Part shown: piece by piece, positions 1-11,895 of the stretch
Numbering within the stretch: the stretch's first letter is position 1
Layout: every line of letters starts with the position of its first letter
Assembly (NCBI RefSeq): GCF_019578655.1
Contig: NC_063260.1
Location: forward strand, 5,024,501 to 5,088,500
Length of the DNA: 64,000 nt
Source: Ricinus communis
Lineage: Eukaryota; Streptophyta; Magnoliopsida; Malpighiales; Euphorbiaceae
Direction of reading: 5' to 3'
Program-made: the position numbers and the translations under genes
Notes under the pieces: generated by a model
What the model saw: only the letters and a program-made list of their open reading frames with translations
Databases searched by the model: none
What the model was told of the DNA's origin: nothing

Positions 1-345
1 TTTCACATATAAGAACTAACTGCCAAATTTCCTTTTCAGAAAGATCGCAGAAAATCCAAATTTTAACATGAAGCAACAAAAAAGAAACTATACCCCAGAA
101 AAGATAACTAACATATTGCAATCGAAAAGATCGGAGCTAAACAAAACCCTATCTTTATCCTGACAATAATTTTCTAGAATGAACCTATTAGAGAAACGAT
201 AAGCGGCGAATGGTAAAAATGATATACCGACGGGTGCAGTACCTGCGCTAGGGTTATAAATTTTGTATTCAATATTCAGATAAAACGGCGCCGGATGTTT
301 TCGCTGGTTTTTGAGGCGTTATTTTACTCTTCTTTTTCTTCTTTT
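1..345 (-). promoter_or_regulatory. Probable promoter/5' end of a minus-strand gene lying left of the window
   Basis: This block is clearly less AT-rich than the DNA to its right. On the minus strand it holds a telo-box-like AACCCTAG (about 249-256), a GC-rich patch GGCGCCG (about 287-293) and pyrimidine-rich stretches (TTTTCTTC type) as in plant housekeeping promoters and 5' UTRs. No convincing coding exon is seen, so the coding part would lie beyond position 1. The call is inference from composition and motifs; an unrelated unique intergenic patch is the alternative. Confidence 0.3.
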
Positions 346-409
346 TTCCAAATGATTCTTCGTTTATCTTCTTCACCACTTTCTTTTTGAGTTAATTTAA
401 CTAGTGTTT

Positions 410-1020
410 ATCTTTGATTATAAATCAAATTTAGATATAATTTAATCAATTATTTAATATTTAATATTAATTTATAATAATTTAAAAAAAATAAATTAAC
501 TATTTTCAAATATTTTTATTTTTTAAAGATTTTATTTATATTATTACATTAATTATTTATTAATTAATATTATTTTTAAATTAATACTATTATTATAATT
601 GATATTATTATTTTTAAAATTAGAAATTATTATATAGTTAAAATTTGATTTATTAGTGAATAAAATATTTTTAAATATTATTTTTACAATTAAAATTATT
701 ATCTAATTAAAAATTAATTTATTAATCAAAATAATATTAAAATGTATTAATATACTATCTTTTAGAATAAGTATTATTTAATTATAAAAATAATTATTAT
801 CTAAAAAAATTAATTTATTAGTAATATATTATTTCTTATAATTAGAATGAGTGTTTAATTAGGAATGCAATAAATTAATCAATGAATTAATAGAAGAAAC
901 CATAAAATTACACATAAGCTTAAATTTTATGTAGCAAGAATAGTACAATGTCAAAATAAAAATTTTACGTGTCAAAAATTAAACACATATGTCAAAAAAT
1001 TTTAAATATCATAAATTAAC

Positions 1021-1058
<38 letters not shown>

Positions 1059-1735
1059 AATGCACGACAGTTATTATTATTTTAATTATAAAAAATTAAA
1101 TTTATAAACACAATCTAATACATTTTTTAATATTTAATATTAATTCATAATATTTTAAAAAATAATAATAAACTAACTATTTTTAAATATTTTTAATTTA
1201 TTTTTAAGATTTTAGAATTTTATTATTGCATAATATAAAAATTATTTTAAAAATATATATATTAATTAATTCTAATATTATATAAATTATTACTATCAAT
1301 ATAATTGATATTATTATTTTTTTAAATTAGAAATTATTATATAATTAAAAAATTAATTTATTAGTAAATATAATATTTAAAAATATTATTTTCTATAATT
1401 AAAATTATTATCTAATTAATTTATTAATTAATATAATATTAAAATATAATTAATATATTATTTTTTAAAATAACTATTATCTCATTAGAAAATTAATCAT
1501 TATCTAATTAGAAAATTAATTTATTATTAATATGTTATTTTTTATTATTAGAATCAATGTTTAATTAAGAATGTAACTTATTAATTAATAAATTAATAGA
1601 AAAAATCATAAAATTATATATAAGCTTGAATCCTATGTGTCAAAATAAGTACACATATCAAAATAAAAAATTTATATGTTAAAGATTAAATACGCATGTC
1701 AACAAAATTTTAAATCTCATAAATTAACATATATA
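410..1735. repeat. AT-rich ~650 bp unit, tandem copies 1 and 2
   Basis: Two diverged direct copies lie at about 410-1042 and 1085-1735. They share landmarks in the same order: TTATAATTTAAAAAA, then AATTAAAATTATTATCTAATTA, then ATAAGCTT, then TCAAAATAAAAA, then CATAAATTAACATATATATA at the end. A third, shorter copy is at 3440-3735. No coding potential is seen. The family is not recognised; it could be an internal fragment of a non-autonomous transposon. Confidence 0.55.
1021..1058. repeat. (AT)n(GT)n microsatellite
   Basis: An uninterrupted AT run is followed by a GT run at the end of the first AT-rich repeat copy. The second copy has only a short AT run at the matching place, so the microsatellite grew after the duplication. 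Confidence 0.9.
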
Positions 1736-2298
1736 TAAATAGGGTTGAATTGGATAAAGAGCATTAAAGAATTTGATACAATCAAAAAATAGAGTGTTGA
1801 ATGATAATCTTAAGAAATTTCATAAAAATTATATGGATATTCAATATTAACTTTTAAAAATTTCAAAAATTTATAAATATTAGAATATCTTATTACAATT
1901 TTTGTAAAATTTATAAAATTAGATTGATATTTAAAAAAGTAATTAACTTTTATATATAGAGAGTTATATATAATTTGGATGACTTTTTATATAGTACTAC
2001 TATACATACAAAATTTCAAAAATTATCTTTCACTTTCCCTCAAATCTAGTACTTGGAATTGCAGATAACATTATATTGAATAATGCTTAAAGTAAATGTA
2101 GAAAAGAAAAAAATGGAAGAAAATAGTTAAAATATAATGGTAAATTTCATTTGTAAATGATTGGATAATATAAAAATAATAGTTAAAAAAATTAATAAAT
2201 ATTAATAAAAGTCTATTAATGTCTACAAAAGATTTTTAAATAAAATCTATGAAAATTATTCATAAATTCATAAATTTTTTAAAAGTAATACATTTAAG
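1736..2298. other. Intergenic AT-rich DNA, nothing recognised
   Basis: No open frame, RNA gene or transposon end can be supported here. Confidence 0.6.
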
Positions 2299-3108
2299 GA
2301 ATAATTACAAAAATAGCGTATAAACTTATTATGATTTGATAATCAAATGTTAAACTTTTAAAAATTATAGTTTGGTATATGAAACCGGAAATTACTAACA
2401 TTTAAGTATCTGAAACCAGTCACCTTTATAAAAGAAACTGGATAATTACAAAAATGATATGTTTACTTATCTAAATTTGAGAATTAAGTGTTTAAGCTTT
2501 TAAAAGTTACAATTTGACTTGTGAACCTAATAAATATTTACAATTGAGTGTATATAGCAAGTCAATAGCAATCACGGACCTGTAAATCTTAAACACATAT
2601 TATTAGTTTAGTAGATTAATAAAATGATGAAAAAATCTTAAAAAAATATCCACTAGAGTAATAGACCACCTTCACTATCAATATTATTTTATTTATATTG
2701 TTATTTTTGTAATTTTTATTATTTAAATGAAAGATTTATCCTCATAAATGTAAATATTATTTTTCACTATGAAAATATAATAGGGTGTGATTTATTCATA
2801 GTCTATTTTATATAATGATTGGTTTCAAATATTCAAACATTACTAATTTTTAATTTTATGTATTAAATTATAATTTTTAAAAGTTTAAACACTTAATTAT
2901 TAAATTTTAATAACTTGATACGCTATTTGTATTTATCTTTAAAAGAAGCTGTTGTTAAAAACCTAAACATGTTGTTGATCTGCTATATACATTCAATCAT
3001 AAATATTTACCAGATCCATAAACCAAATTATAACCCTTAAAATTTTAAACACTTAACTTTCAAACCTTAATAAGTTCACACACTATTTTTGTAATTATTC
3101 TTACATTT
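2299..3108. mobile_element. Nested or double-ended MITE
   Basis: Two direct copies of a terminal motif (GGATAATTACAAAAATRR, then TTTGATAATTAAGTGTTTAAAC, with variation) lie at about 2300-2400 and 2441-2560. Two inverted copies lie at about 2850-2937 and 3000-3108. The inner pair brackets ~0.5 kb and the outer pair ~0.8 kb. There is no coding sequence. The simplest reading is one small inverted-repeat element inserted inside a relative; a single element with duplicated termini is the alternative. A similar single end occurs at 22406. Confidence 0.5.
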
Positions 3109-3439
3109 AAAAGAATATATAAATACCTTTAAAAGTTTTAATTGAATACATTCTCCTTAATGTTTGAGAAAGAATGTAACTCACTTGGACTTTGTCTATT
3201 AGTTTATGTAGAGAAAGCTTTTTTTATCTTCTTTGTGTATTTACATGACGACAAATGTTATAAAGACATACAATGATATTAAAAGAAATTAGTTGTATAT
3301 AATGTGTACTATGCAATTGTTGTAATTATTTAAATTATAAATACTAATATAAAATGAGTGTATAAAATAAAATCTCTTTATATCAAAATAAATAGATGTG
3401 TAAAAGAATTGTATGTCTGACTCAATAATTATATATGTA

Positions 3440-3735
3440 ACTAGTATGCTAATTTTTATAATTAGAAATTATTGTATAATTAGAAAACTATATTATTAGT
3501 TAATATAGTATTTAAATATTATTAAATAATATTTTACATGATTAGAATTATTATTTAATTAGAAAAGTAATACATTATTTAATAAATTAATTAAAAAAAC
3601 CTTAAAAATTTACACATCGGTTGAATTCCATACATCAACAATAATTACACATTGTCAAAAGAAAAATTATATATGTCAAACTAAAGACACATATCAAAAA
3701 AAAAAAATTCTCTCAAGATCTATATATAATATAGA
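3440..3735. repeat. AT-rich unit, partial third copy
   Basis: This stretch matches the distal half of the units at 410-1735: AATTAGAAATTATT, then ATTTAATTAGAAAA, then the terminal CAACAATAATTACACATTGTCAAAA region, in the same orientation. The nested MITE at 2299-3108 lies between copies 2 and 3. Confidence 0.45.
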
Positions 3736-3744
3736 TGTGGAGGG

Positions 3745-4997
3745 AACTTTTACAACTTTGGTAAAAACTAATCCTATAGAGTCGTGGGCAAAATTCACAG
3801 CCGTGGATATCTCAATAATTTATGCCTTACTGTCATGAAGACTATGGTTTCATATTTTTGGAGGAGTGCCTTTGACAATACATGAAAAAGTGAAAAAGGA
3901 AAATCATTAGAGAATGGCAGAGGAGTTGACCACATTTCAAGAAGCTCCTAAGGAACTCAAGTCTCCATCTGGTTTTCAGGTGGCAGGAATTAATGAGGAT
4001 TATATGGATAAAAAAGTAGTAGGAATTTTTAGAAAGATGGCTTTATACCTAGACTTGGTCTTGGGAAGAACTAGCAGGGAATAGTGGAGCTATCAGATTT
4101 TAAGGAATAACACATGAGAAAAGCTTTTGGGTTTAAAGAAGATGAGGCTAAAGAAAAATCATAAGGCAAGACTTTGAAAGAGACTTTTATCAAAGAATAC
4201 AAGACATACTCTGATACTCTTGAGCTAGTTAATGTTTCTAGAGTTCAAGTACCTAGATTTGAAATCTTTAAAGACCCAATCCCTGAGGATTTAGTAAAAA
4301 ACAATAAAGAGGTTATGATAGATGAGGTAGCTACCAAGATACAAGATATGGGGTTGAAAAAGTATTAGTCCTGCCATTTGAAGATGCTAAAACTTCACAA
4401 GGCTTAGCTACTTTAATTGAAAACCCTATAATTGATGTCTTTTTATGATGAAACTGGTGTAATTACATCCAATTCGTTTAAGGGTGAATTTCCACCGCCT
4501 TACATCAATATAGTAGTTGATAATGCAACCTCCTATGCAACGTACTTTGTTATAACCAAATTATGATGGTTGTTGTAAACAAGCTCAAAACAACATTCAA
4601 CATAAATTAAGATACTTATTACTATAAGTTAATATTTTTTCAGTTTGAAAAATGTAGGTGCAACTTATTAGAAAGTAGCCACAATCTTGTTCTATGATAT
4701 GATGTATAAAGAGGTAAAAATCTATATAGATGACATGATGCTTAAGTAAGAAACAATGAAAGGCACTTTCAAACTGTGGATAAGTTTCTTGAACAAGTTG
4801 ATAGGTATAATCCAAGGTTGAACCCCAAGAAGAGTGTGTTTGGAGTTACATCTAAAAAGTTGTTAGTGTGCACTATAAGTCTACATGGAATTAGAATTAA
4901 TCCTCATAATTTTAAGAATATCTAGGAAATGCTAGCATTAAAGACACATATGAAAACTAGAGGATTCTTAGGTAGGTTGCAGAACCTTAGTTATTAC
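3745..4997 (+). pseudogene. Ty3/gypsy (Tat-like) pol remnant: protease linker, G-patch-like region, reverse transcriptase
   Basis: Broken-frame translations read in order as a Tat-lineage polyprotein. A linker matching the usual 'LLGRPWIH..AVPSTLHQKVK' region is seen as 'FGGVPLTIHEKVK' (about 3855-3895). A degenerate G-patch-like segment ending LVLGRTSRE follows (about 4040-4080). The open stretch 4174-4368 comes next. The reverse transcriptase palm then has YIDD (4723-4734), DKFLEQVDRYN, NPKKSVFGVTSKKL and TRGFLGRLQ. Several stops and frameshifts make it non-functional. It stops abruptly where an LTR begins at 4998, so RNase H and integrase are missing. Confidence 0.75.
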
Positions 4998-6052
4998 TGT
5001 TAGCACCTATTTTCCAAATCCAGATATCGAGGGAATTATAGAAAATCTTATGATAAAAGTTAATGCATTTCTCGAGTTTCGGGAGACTAAAGATGAGTGA
5101 ATCCAAGTTAGGGTTGAGAATAATTGAATCAAAATCACTTTTCTAGAATCAATTTAAATTTAATTGTTAAAAAAATTAACTTTGAGGGGTAAAACGATAG
5201 TTTTTCCAAATTCAACGACCAAATTGCCAAATTTTATAAAAAAATTGCCCATAAAGCCAATCGGCTCTATGCACAACCGAATTGGCTGTAAACAGAGTCG
5301 ATTGGCTTGGTATTGTTTAGAGCCGGTCGGTTTTGCATAGTGCCAATTGGCTCTTTTTATGATTCGACGCTGTTTTACGTGTATTTTGACTTTAAATTAC
5401 CCAAAAGTATAAAAATAAGTTTCTAGAAAGTTTTTTTGATAATCATTAAGATTTTTTAAAGATTTTTATTAGATATTACTGACCGATAAAAAAGAAAAAG
5501 CTTAATGTTTATCGTCCTATGCTTTTAGAGTTTCAAAACCCTAGCATAAGCATCATTATGTCCTAGGTCTAGGGCTAGCTACGATCATTAAGCATCAAGA
5601 ATAATCTTTCAATAATCAGAGGTTTTTTTTAGAAATTAAGAGAGACCTTAAGTTAGAGAGAGAACTTGACGTTCAAAACACAAAGAGTTTTCTTTTAGTA
5701 AGCCACTACGACAACACCCTAGCTTAGAAAACTTTTTTTAAAATGACAGTAATTCTTTTTAGATCTCAAGCAGAACTGGATCCTTTGCCAATTTTAGATT
5801 AACATGTTATAATTCAATAAGTTTTGAATATGATAATATGAACTTCCTGGGTTTTGAATATGATTATATGATCTTATTGGGTTTTAAATTTGATTAGTTA
5901 GTAAGTAGGTAAGTATAATTGATTTATATTTCTATTTAATTGAGTTAGATTTTAGGGTTATATGATTGAAATCTAGAATATGTCTTAAATTATTACATTT
6001 GCCTACTGTCTCTTATGATTTCTAAGGTTTATATTACTTTTTAGGTTTTTAT
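4998..6052 (+). repeat. Tat-like LTR, proximal half (copy A)
   Basis: It starts TGTTAGCACC and follows the LTR at 7308 (TGTCAGCAC) through shared blocks: CGAGTTTCGGGAGA versus TCGGATCTCGAGAGA, the AGAGCCGATTGGCTC-type palindromes, then repeated TTTTGAATATGAT motifs. Similarity stops near 6050, where the sequence switches to an inverted copy of the distal half. It abuts the reverse transcriptase remnant directly, so this is not the original 3' end of that element unless a deletion removed the rest of pol. Confidence 0.65.
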
Positions 6053-7305
6053 GGGGCGGCGGTTGCAAGCGCGCACCCAAGTGTCTTTAGGGACTACAGC
6101 ATGCAAGGCTTTTCAACCTAATCGGGAACATGCTAACTAGTCATGGAGACTAGCACGCAGATGGGAGTCGCCACCCGGGTAATCACTGGGACACTTTTAC
6201 TAATGAGTAGTGTTTCTCAAATTCCATAAGGAAGCTTATGCCACAAAATCCAGAAATGAATATGGAAGCCAACTTCCTTATTTGTGTATATTAGTCTTTA
6301 ATTTTATTATTTAACAAATCATTCTCTATAAATGCAATCAATTTATACACATGCATATCAAATAACACACGTAATTTACCTAAGTCTAGCCCATTTTTAT
6401 TCAACCTAGCCCATATTGGAGTTGTTAGCCTAATTTACTAGTTAATTGTGTATGTAGTCCACCTAGTTTAACCCAATTACATATTATGCTTTTAATTTCC
6501 AGCCTTTAGACTTAATGGATTACTTATTATAATAAGGCTCATTTATTGTGATTTTAATTCTAATGAAGTCCAATCCTAACTAAAGCATGTCAAGGCTTGC
6601 TAAGTCTATTTAGATTTAGGGTTTTAGACCCGGTTAATGTTGGTTAGCTTATTAGAGTATAATATTCATGTTGGATCTAGTTTTAACCCTAAGTCTATGT
6701 TGCCCATTTTAATTAATCAATCACATAAACACATATTTAATAATCACACAGTAAGCAAGAGATAAATAAAATAAAATACATGAAATAAACCTAATTATTA
6801 CAACCCGGCCTACAACTACGATTGCGAAGGAAAAAAAACCTAGAAACTAGTATAGAATACATCAAAATCGTCCAAAAGACAAAAAAATTGAGATTGAGTC
6901 TTGCACAACTGATCGACTCTAAGGTTCCTGCCAGGCTTTTGTCAATTCGTTAGCATATTCTTGCATCCCTAGAGCCAAATTTCACATGCACATTGAATAA
7001 AATTAATTAGATATGACAGAAAATAAAATGAAAATAAAAATAAAAGCAACAGAAATCAATCGAACGATTATAAAACCCTAAAACTGATAAAACCCTAAAA
7101 ACTAAAAAGCATAGTAAAAAAAAAAGATAGCAAATCAATCATGCAATCCTATTAAATATATCCAATTACTAAATCATAATGAATATATAAATCTAATCAT
7201 CAGTCCTATTGCATGTATCTAATTAAATTTAAAATTCTAATTGGCTAAATTATTAGATTCAAAACTCTAGAGTTCTTATTATCAAATTTAAAATCCAATT
7301 AATAT
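6053..7305 (-). repeat. Inverted copy of the distal half of the Tat-like LTR
   Basis: Read on the minus strand, this matches about 8277-9574. Shared blocks are the AATAAGAACTCT region (7270s/8300s), GGCCGGGTTGTAATAATTAGG (6800s/8820s), the tract of forest-of-stops sequence between, AAGGAAGTTGGCT and GGAAGCTTATGCC versus GCATAAGCTTCC (6230s/9390s), GGCGACTCCCATC (6160s/9460s), and the GCGCGC terminus (6075/9555). Together with 8277-9574 it makes a ~1.25 kb imperfect inverted repeat with a ~1 kb loop. Confidence 0.7.
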
Positions 7306-7307
7306 GC

Positions 7308-9574
7308 TGTCAGCACAACTTTTCCGAATCTAAATATCAAGAGAAATAAGAAAAATTTTATGATGAAAGTTATTGCCTTCTCGGATCTCGAGAGATGAAG
7401 GACAGGTGAATCCGAAGCTAGGATTGAGGTTAATCCAGTTGGAATTACCTTTTTAAAATCAATTTGGACTCAATTGTCAATAAAAATAAAGTTTGAGGAT
7501 CAAAAGAGTAGTTTTTAAAAATTCAAGGACCTAATTGAAAATATTTTTAAGTTTTCTACATAGAGCCAATTGGATTTTTTGTAATCTGACATCATTTTTT
7601 TTGATTATTTTACACCCAGATACAGATTCTATAAGGTTTTTGATGATAATCATGATTCTTAATGATAATTATTTAATTTTAAATTGGATATTTACCAATA
7701 TTATTTTGAAATCTATCATTTTCCTTAGGGTTTCCCTTGAAACTCTACCTCTACAAATAGATTTAGGTGATTAGGATTAGGGAGAACAATCAAGAATTAG
7801 AATTTGGCAACAAGTAATAATGACACTTGAAAAACACCGAGAAAGAAAACACAAAGAAAAAAACTGGAGAGAAAAAAAAAAGAAAAAATTGTCGTTCTTA
7901 TTTAGGCAGAAGACTCAAGCCACTAAGAAAGAAGCCACTCAAGAAATAATTTTTTTTTTTTGGAAATAAGCCACTAAGAAAGAATCATTTTTGGAAACTT
8001 GTTTCTAAATTGATAGAAGATTTCTCTATAGTAGATCCAACACTAGATTCCTACCAAGTCTTTAACTCAATTACATCCTCATCACTTGGGACTCACAGAT
8101 CTATCAACGACGGTGACAACTTGAGGGTTCCTTCAATCATGCATGCATCCATCATCATCCTAGAAATTGGTTCCTTTGTTCCTTTTTTATTTTATTTTTA
8201 TTGTTTTTCTAGAAACATGATTAGAATCATGATTTATGATCAATATGATTAGATTATGCTTTTTGTGAATATGCATGATTATTGGATTTTGAATCTGATA
8301 ATAAGAACTCTTAAGGTTTTGAAATATGATATTTTACCAATTAGGGTTCTGGATCTGATTAGGAACATGTCATAGGATTAATGTTTAGATACATTTTTAT
8401 TTTCATTATGATTAGGTAATCAAATATGTTGAATATGATCTCATGATTGATTTGCTATCTGTTTGATTACTGTACTTTCAATTTTAGGGTTTTTATCAGT
8501 TTTAGGGTTCTCGATCATTTAATTAATTCCTGTTGTTTTACTTGGTTATTTATTTTGTTTTATTTCATATTCTAATTAATTTTACTGTCTGTGCATGTGA
8601 AATTCGGCTCTAAGGATGCAAAAATGTACTGACGAATCGACAAAAACTAACTTGAAACCTTAGAGCCGATCGGCTCAGTGCAGAGCCAATTGGCTCTGTG
8701 TTGAGTCGATCAATTGTTCAAGCCCAACCTCCATTTTTTTTTTGTTTTTTGGATGATTTTTTAATATATTTAAGCTTTTGTATAGTTTTTATGTCTTCTT
8801 TTTCGTAATTGTAGTTGTAGGCCGGGTTGTAATAATTAGGTTTACTTTCTGCTTTTATTTATTTATTAATGCTTATTGTATGGCTAATTAAATATGTATT
8901 ATGTGAATGATTAATTAAAATGGCCCACATAGGCTTAGGTTTAAAATTGGATCCAACATGAATCTTGTAGTCCAATAGACTAATCAACATTAACTAGACC
9001 TAAAATCCTAAAATCTAAGTAGACTTAGCGGACTTTGGATGCTTTAGTTAGAACATGGGCTTCATTAGAATTAGCTTCATATATAATGAGCTTTGTCATA
9101 ATAAATAGTCCATTAGGTCTAAAGATTGAAAATCAAAAGCATAATATGTAATTGGGCTAGACTAGATGGGCTACATGTATATAAGTAACTAGCAAATTAG
9201 ACTAACGACTCTAATATGGGCTGGGTTGAATAAAAATTGGCTAGACTTAGGTGAATTATGTGTGTTGTTTTGGCATGCCTGTGTATAAATAACTTGCATT
9301 TATAAGGAATAATTTGTTAAACAATAAAATTAAAGACTAATATACACAAATAAGGAAGTTGGCTCCTGGATCCATCCCTAGGTTTGTGGCATAAGCTTCC
9401 TTATAGAATCTGAGAAATGCCATTTATTAGTAAAATTGTCCGAGTGATTACCCTAGTGGCGACTCCCATCTCCATGCTATTCTCAGTAATTAGTTAGCAT
9501 GTTTCCAATTAGGTTGAAAAACCTTATAGTGTCGTAGTTGCTAAACATATTTGAGCGCGCGCCCGAAACTGCCA
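7308..9574 (+). repeat. Tat-like LTR, full-length copy B (~2.27 kb)
   Basis: It begins TGTCAGCAC and ends GAAACTGCCA, fitting TG...CA boundaries. A primer-site-like TGGAGACTCCATAGGGAT follows at 9579. It contains short perfect palindromes (8663-8676 and 8681-8698) and no convincing gene; the small open frames at 7535 and 8010 are chance frames inside the LTR. The ~300-base tract around 7830-7990 is A-rich. It precedes gag in the correct orientation, so it acts as the 5' LTR of the right-hand element. Confidence 0.65.
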
Positions 9575-9578
9575 AGAG

Positions 9579-9596
9579 TGGAGACTCCATAGGGAT
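9579..9596 (+). other. Putative primer binding site of the Tat-like element
   Basis: TGGAGACTCCATAGGGAT lies 4 bases after the LTR end. Many plant Tat/Ogre elements carry a related TGGCGACTCC... site at this place, thought to pair with a tRNA-Arg 3' end. The tRNA identity is recalled family knowledge, not demonstrated here. Confidence 0.4.
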
Positions 9597-10240
9597 AAGA
9601 GAAGCTGATTCCAATGTATATTTGTCTTTAATTTTATTATTTAATAGATTATTCTTGCATCACTACACTTTCATACACTGTACACTTTGGTTTCTATAGC
9701 CCCGATGGCGTCGGTTAGCGATTCTTTGGTTTTACTCGAATCCTAGAATTGCCACACTGGCTACCATCACTCATAAGTAATGAGTGAATTTTCTTTGTTG
9801 CATGGATCCTTGAGTGGGGAGATGAGCCAAGAAAGAACACTTTTTGCTTATGGGAGCGTTTTATTCTTACCTAAGACTCAGTTCATGGTAATGACCGTAA
9901 TAATTTCCCCTAGGAACCCTTTTGCTTGTTATATGAGATGTTTTTTCTTGTAAGTATCTTAAGCTCAAGTATTGAAAGTCCTTGGCCCAAAAGTGTGGAA
10001 CCGGGCCTCAGCCTTAAAATATGTAGCCTTTTATGCTTACACTAAGAAACATTGCCTTATTTGTTTAATCTACTTTAAGAGCTTATGGCATGCGCGCCAG
10101 GCCTACTATCCTTTGTTGATAGAAAGCCCAAACCTAAAATCTTAAAAAAGAAAGATTCACCATGAACCGTGTGCTGGAGTAATAAGGTTGGAAGGATGGA
10201 TTGAATACTATTATATGTGCTAACCTCTTTTCTTTATCCT
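9597..10240 (+). other. Untranslated leader of the Tat-like element
   Basis: It lies between primer site and gag. No gene is seen. It ends in a CAT/GCATCA-rich repeat patch (about 10245-10290) just before the gag remnant. Confidence 0.4.
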
Positions 10241-11365
10241 TGTGCATTGCACATGCATCATGCATTTCATGCATCACATGCATCATACTAACACCTTGTC
10301 TTTTACCTTTAGTTTGGAAGAGACAAGAGGGTGGCAAGCTAGAATGGATATTAAAAGGGCCCATTTCACCAGCAATCAAAACAAGAGCCCAAGAAGTAGC
10401 ACTTCAGAAGTTAAAACAAAGATAGGCCACAAGCAAGACATTGATGCTATCAGGACTGCAATCTTGGCTGAAATAAAGATTATGATTCGAGAGGAACTCC
10501 AACAAGCTTTGGTTGAGATTTTTGGGAAATAGACTATTTAAAAGACTGCTACTGCCCCTGCAACTACTGTTGCTACTACTCATGATGTGGAAGCACGTGG
10601 TGAGCACTTTTGGAACTTAGATGACTACATGCTAGAACAAGCTAGGAAAAAGTTTACTCTTACTGCAAAATTTGTTATGAAATCTGAGATTCTACATATT
10701 CTAACTAAAAGACTGGACAAGATGCAAGATATATTGAAAGATCAAGGTTTAGATTCAACCTTTGATTTTGATGAATTGATGTTGACTGGAGAAGACAAGT
10801 TACTTTCCAAATTTTATATGCCTGAAATGCATAAGTTCAATGGAACTAGAGATCTAAAGGTGCACTTGAAGCAATATACTACTATCATGAGTATTACTCA
10901 TTTGGCTAAGACCCAAATAATCAAGTTGTTTGTACTTTCTTTAGAAGGGCTAGCTGTGAATTGGTACCATGGGTTAGAAAGGCGCATCAAGTCTGATTAG
11001 AAAAGGCTTTGTGATGCCTTTTAAAATAATATGACTACAACGCTTACATAGAAGTCTTTGTAAAGGATTTGGAATCGACAAAGCAAAAGCCCCATGTGTC
11101 TTTTTTTGACTTCTTGGCTAGATGGAGGAATAAAGCAGTTCTAATGAAGAACAAGCCTTTTGAAAAGGATCAAGTTCGGATGATAGTTCGAAATGATATC
11201 CGATCTTGGGTGGAAAAGTCACAAATAATAAATCTCAAGACCTTCGCGAGCTTATATAATGATGGCTTACAAGTATTGAAAATGCTAAAGCTGGTTGGAG
11301 CATGAAAAACTTTGAAGCTATAGAGATTGAAAAGCTCTTACCATCTGAAGATGATGAAGCTTCAT
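10241..11365 (+). pseudogene. Ty3/gypsy (Tat-like) gag remnant
   Basis: Capsid-type gag of an LTR retrotransposon, which would package element RNA. Open pieces are 10242-10532, 10587-11000 and 11069-11305. The retrotransposon-gag core is clear: FNGTRDLKVHLKQYTTIM, then LFVLSLEGLAVNWYHG and LERRIKSD, then after a stop and frameshift FFDFLARWRNKAVLMKNK and KDQVRMIVRN. There is a stop near 10530, another at 10998-11000 and a frame change near 11045, so no full gag can be made. No protease or pol follows; sequence after 11365 is unrelated, so the element is 3' truncated. Confidence 0.8.
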
Positions 11366-11895
11366 AAGATTCAGCTCTCAGCCTAAGCAGGCGAAGTCCT
11401 CAACTTAAGCAGGCGAAGTCCCTATCTATCAACTAGTCCTTTCAGATTGACTTGTGAACTTATTGCCCCCAAGATTTGAACTCCCTATCTTCGAGCTTAA
11501 TCGTTTCTTTATTTGACATGGAAGTTTTCTAGCTCGATCTAAATTTCCGTTTATAGTTAAATGTAATGGGTCTTACATGCTTTAGAATTAGAACACTAAT
11601 CTTAATCTTTTATATCTTCGGAGGTCCTTACTTTAAGGTTGTTATTAATATAATGATGGATAAACATGGCATTCTTGCTTTGCCCTCAGTATGTTGAATA
11701 TCTATACTACCTTGAATTTAGTCTTGCGTGTCAAATACTATCTTTTTCTTTTTTTTTCTTTTTTATATTCTCCAACTTTTTCTCTTTTCAAGAGTTATTA
11801 TGTCTATCTCTTTCTCTTTCTCTTTCCTTTTTACAATTGTCATGTCCATTTCTTTTGCTTTATTTAAGTTAAAATTACTAAATTACTACTTTTAA
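11366..11895. other. Intergenic, pyrimidine-rich; no gene
   Basis: A short direct repeat (TAAGCAGGCGAAGTCC) occurs twice near 11383-11421. A TTTCTCTTTCTCTTTCC tract at 11800-11830 yields a low-complexity open frame that I do not regard as a gene. Confidence 0.5.

Noticed and set aside
10201..10425. Overlapping small open frames on both strands with His/Met/Cys runs
   Set aside because: Made by the CAT/ATG repeat patch before gag, not by a separate gene.
11666..11872. Open frame rich in Phe/Ser/Leu
   Set aside because: Produced by a TTTCTC low-complexity tract.
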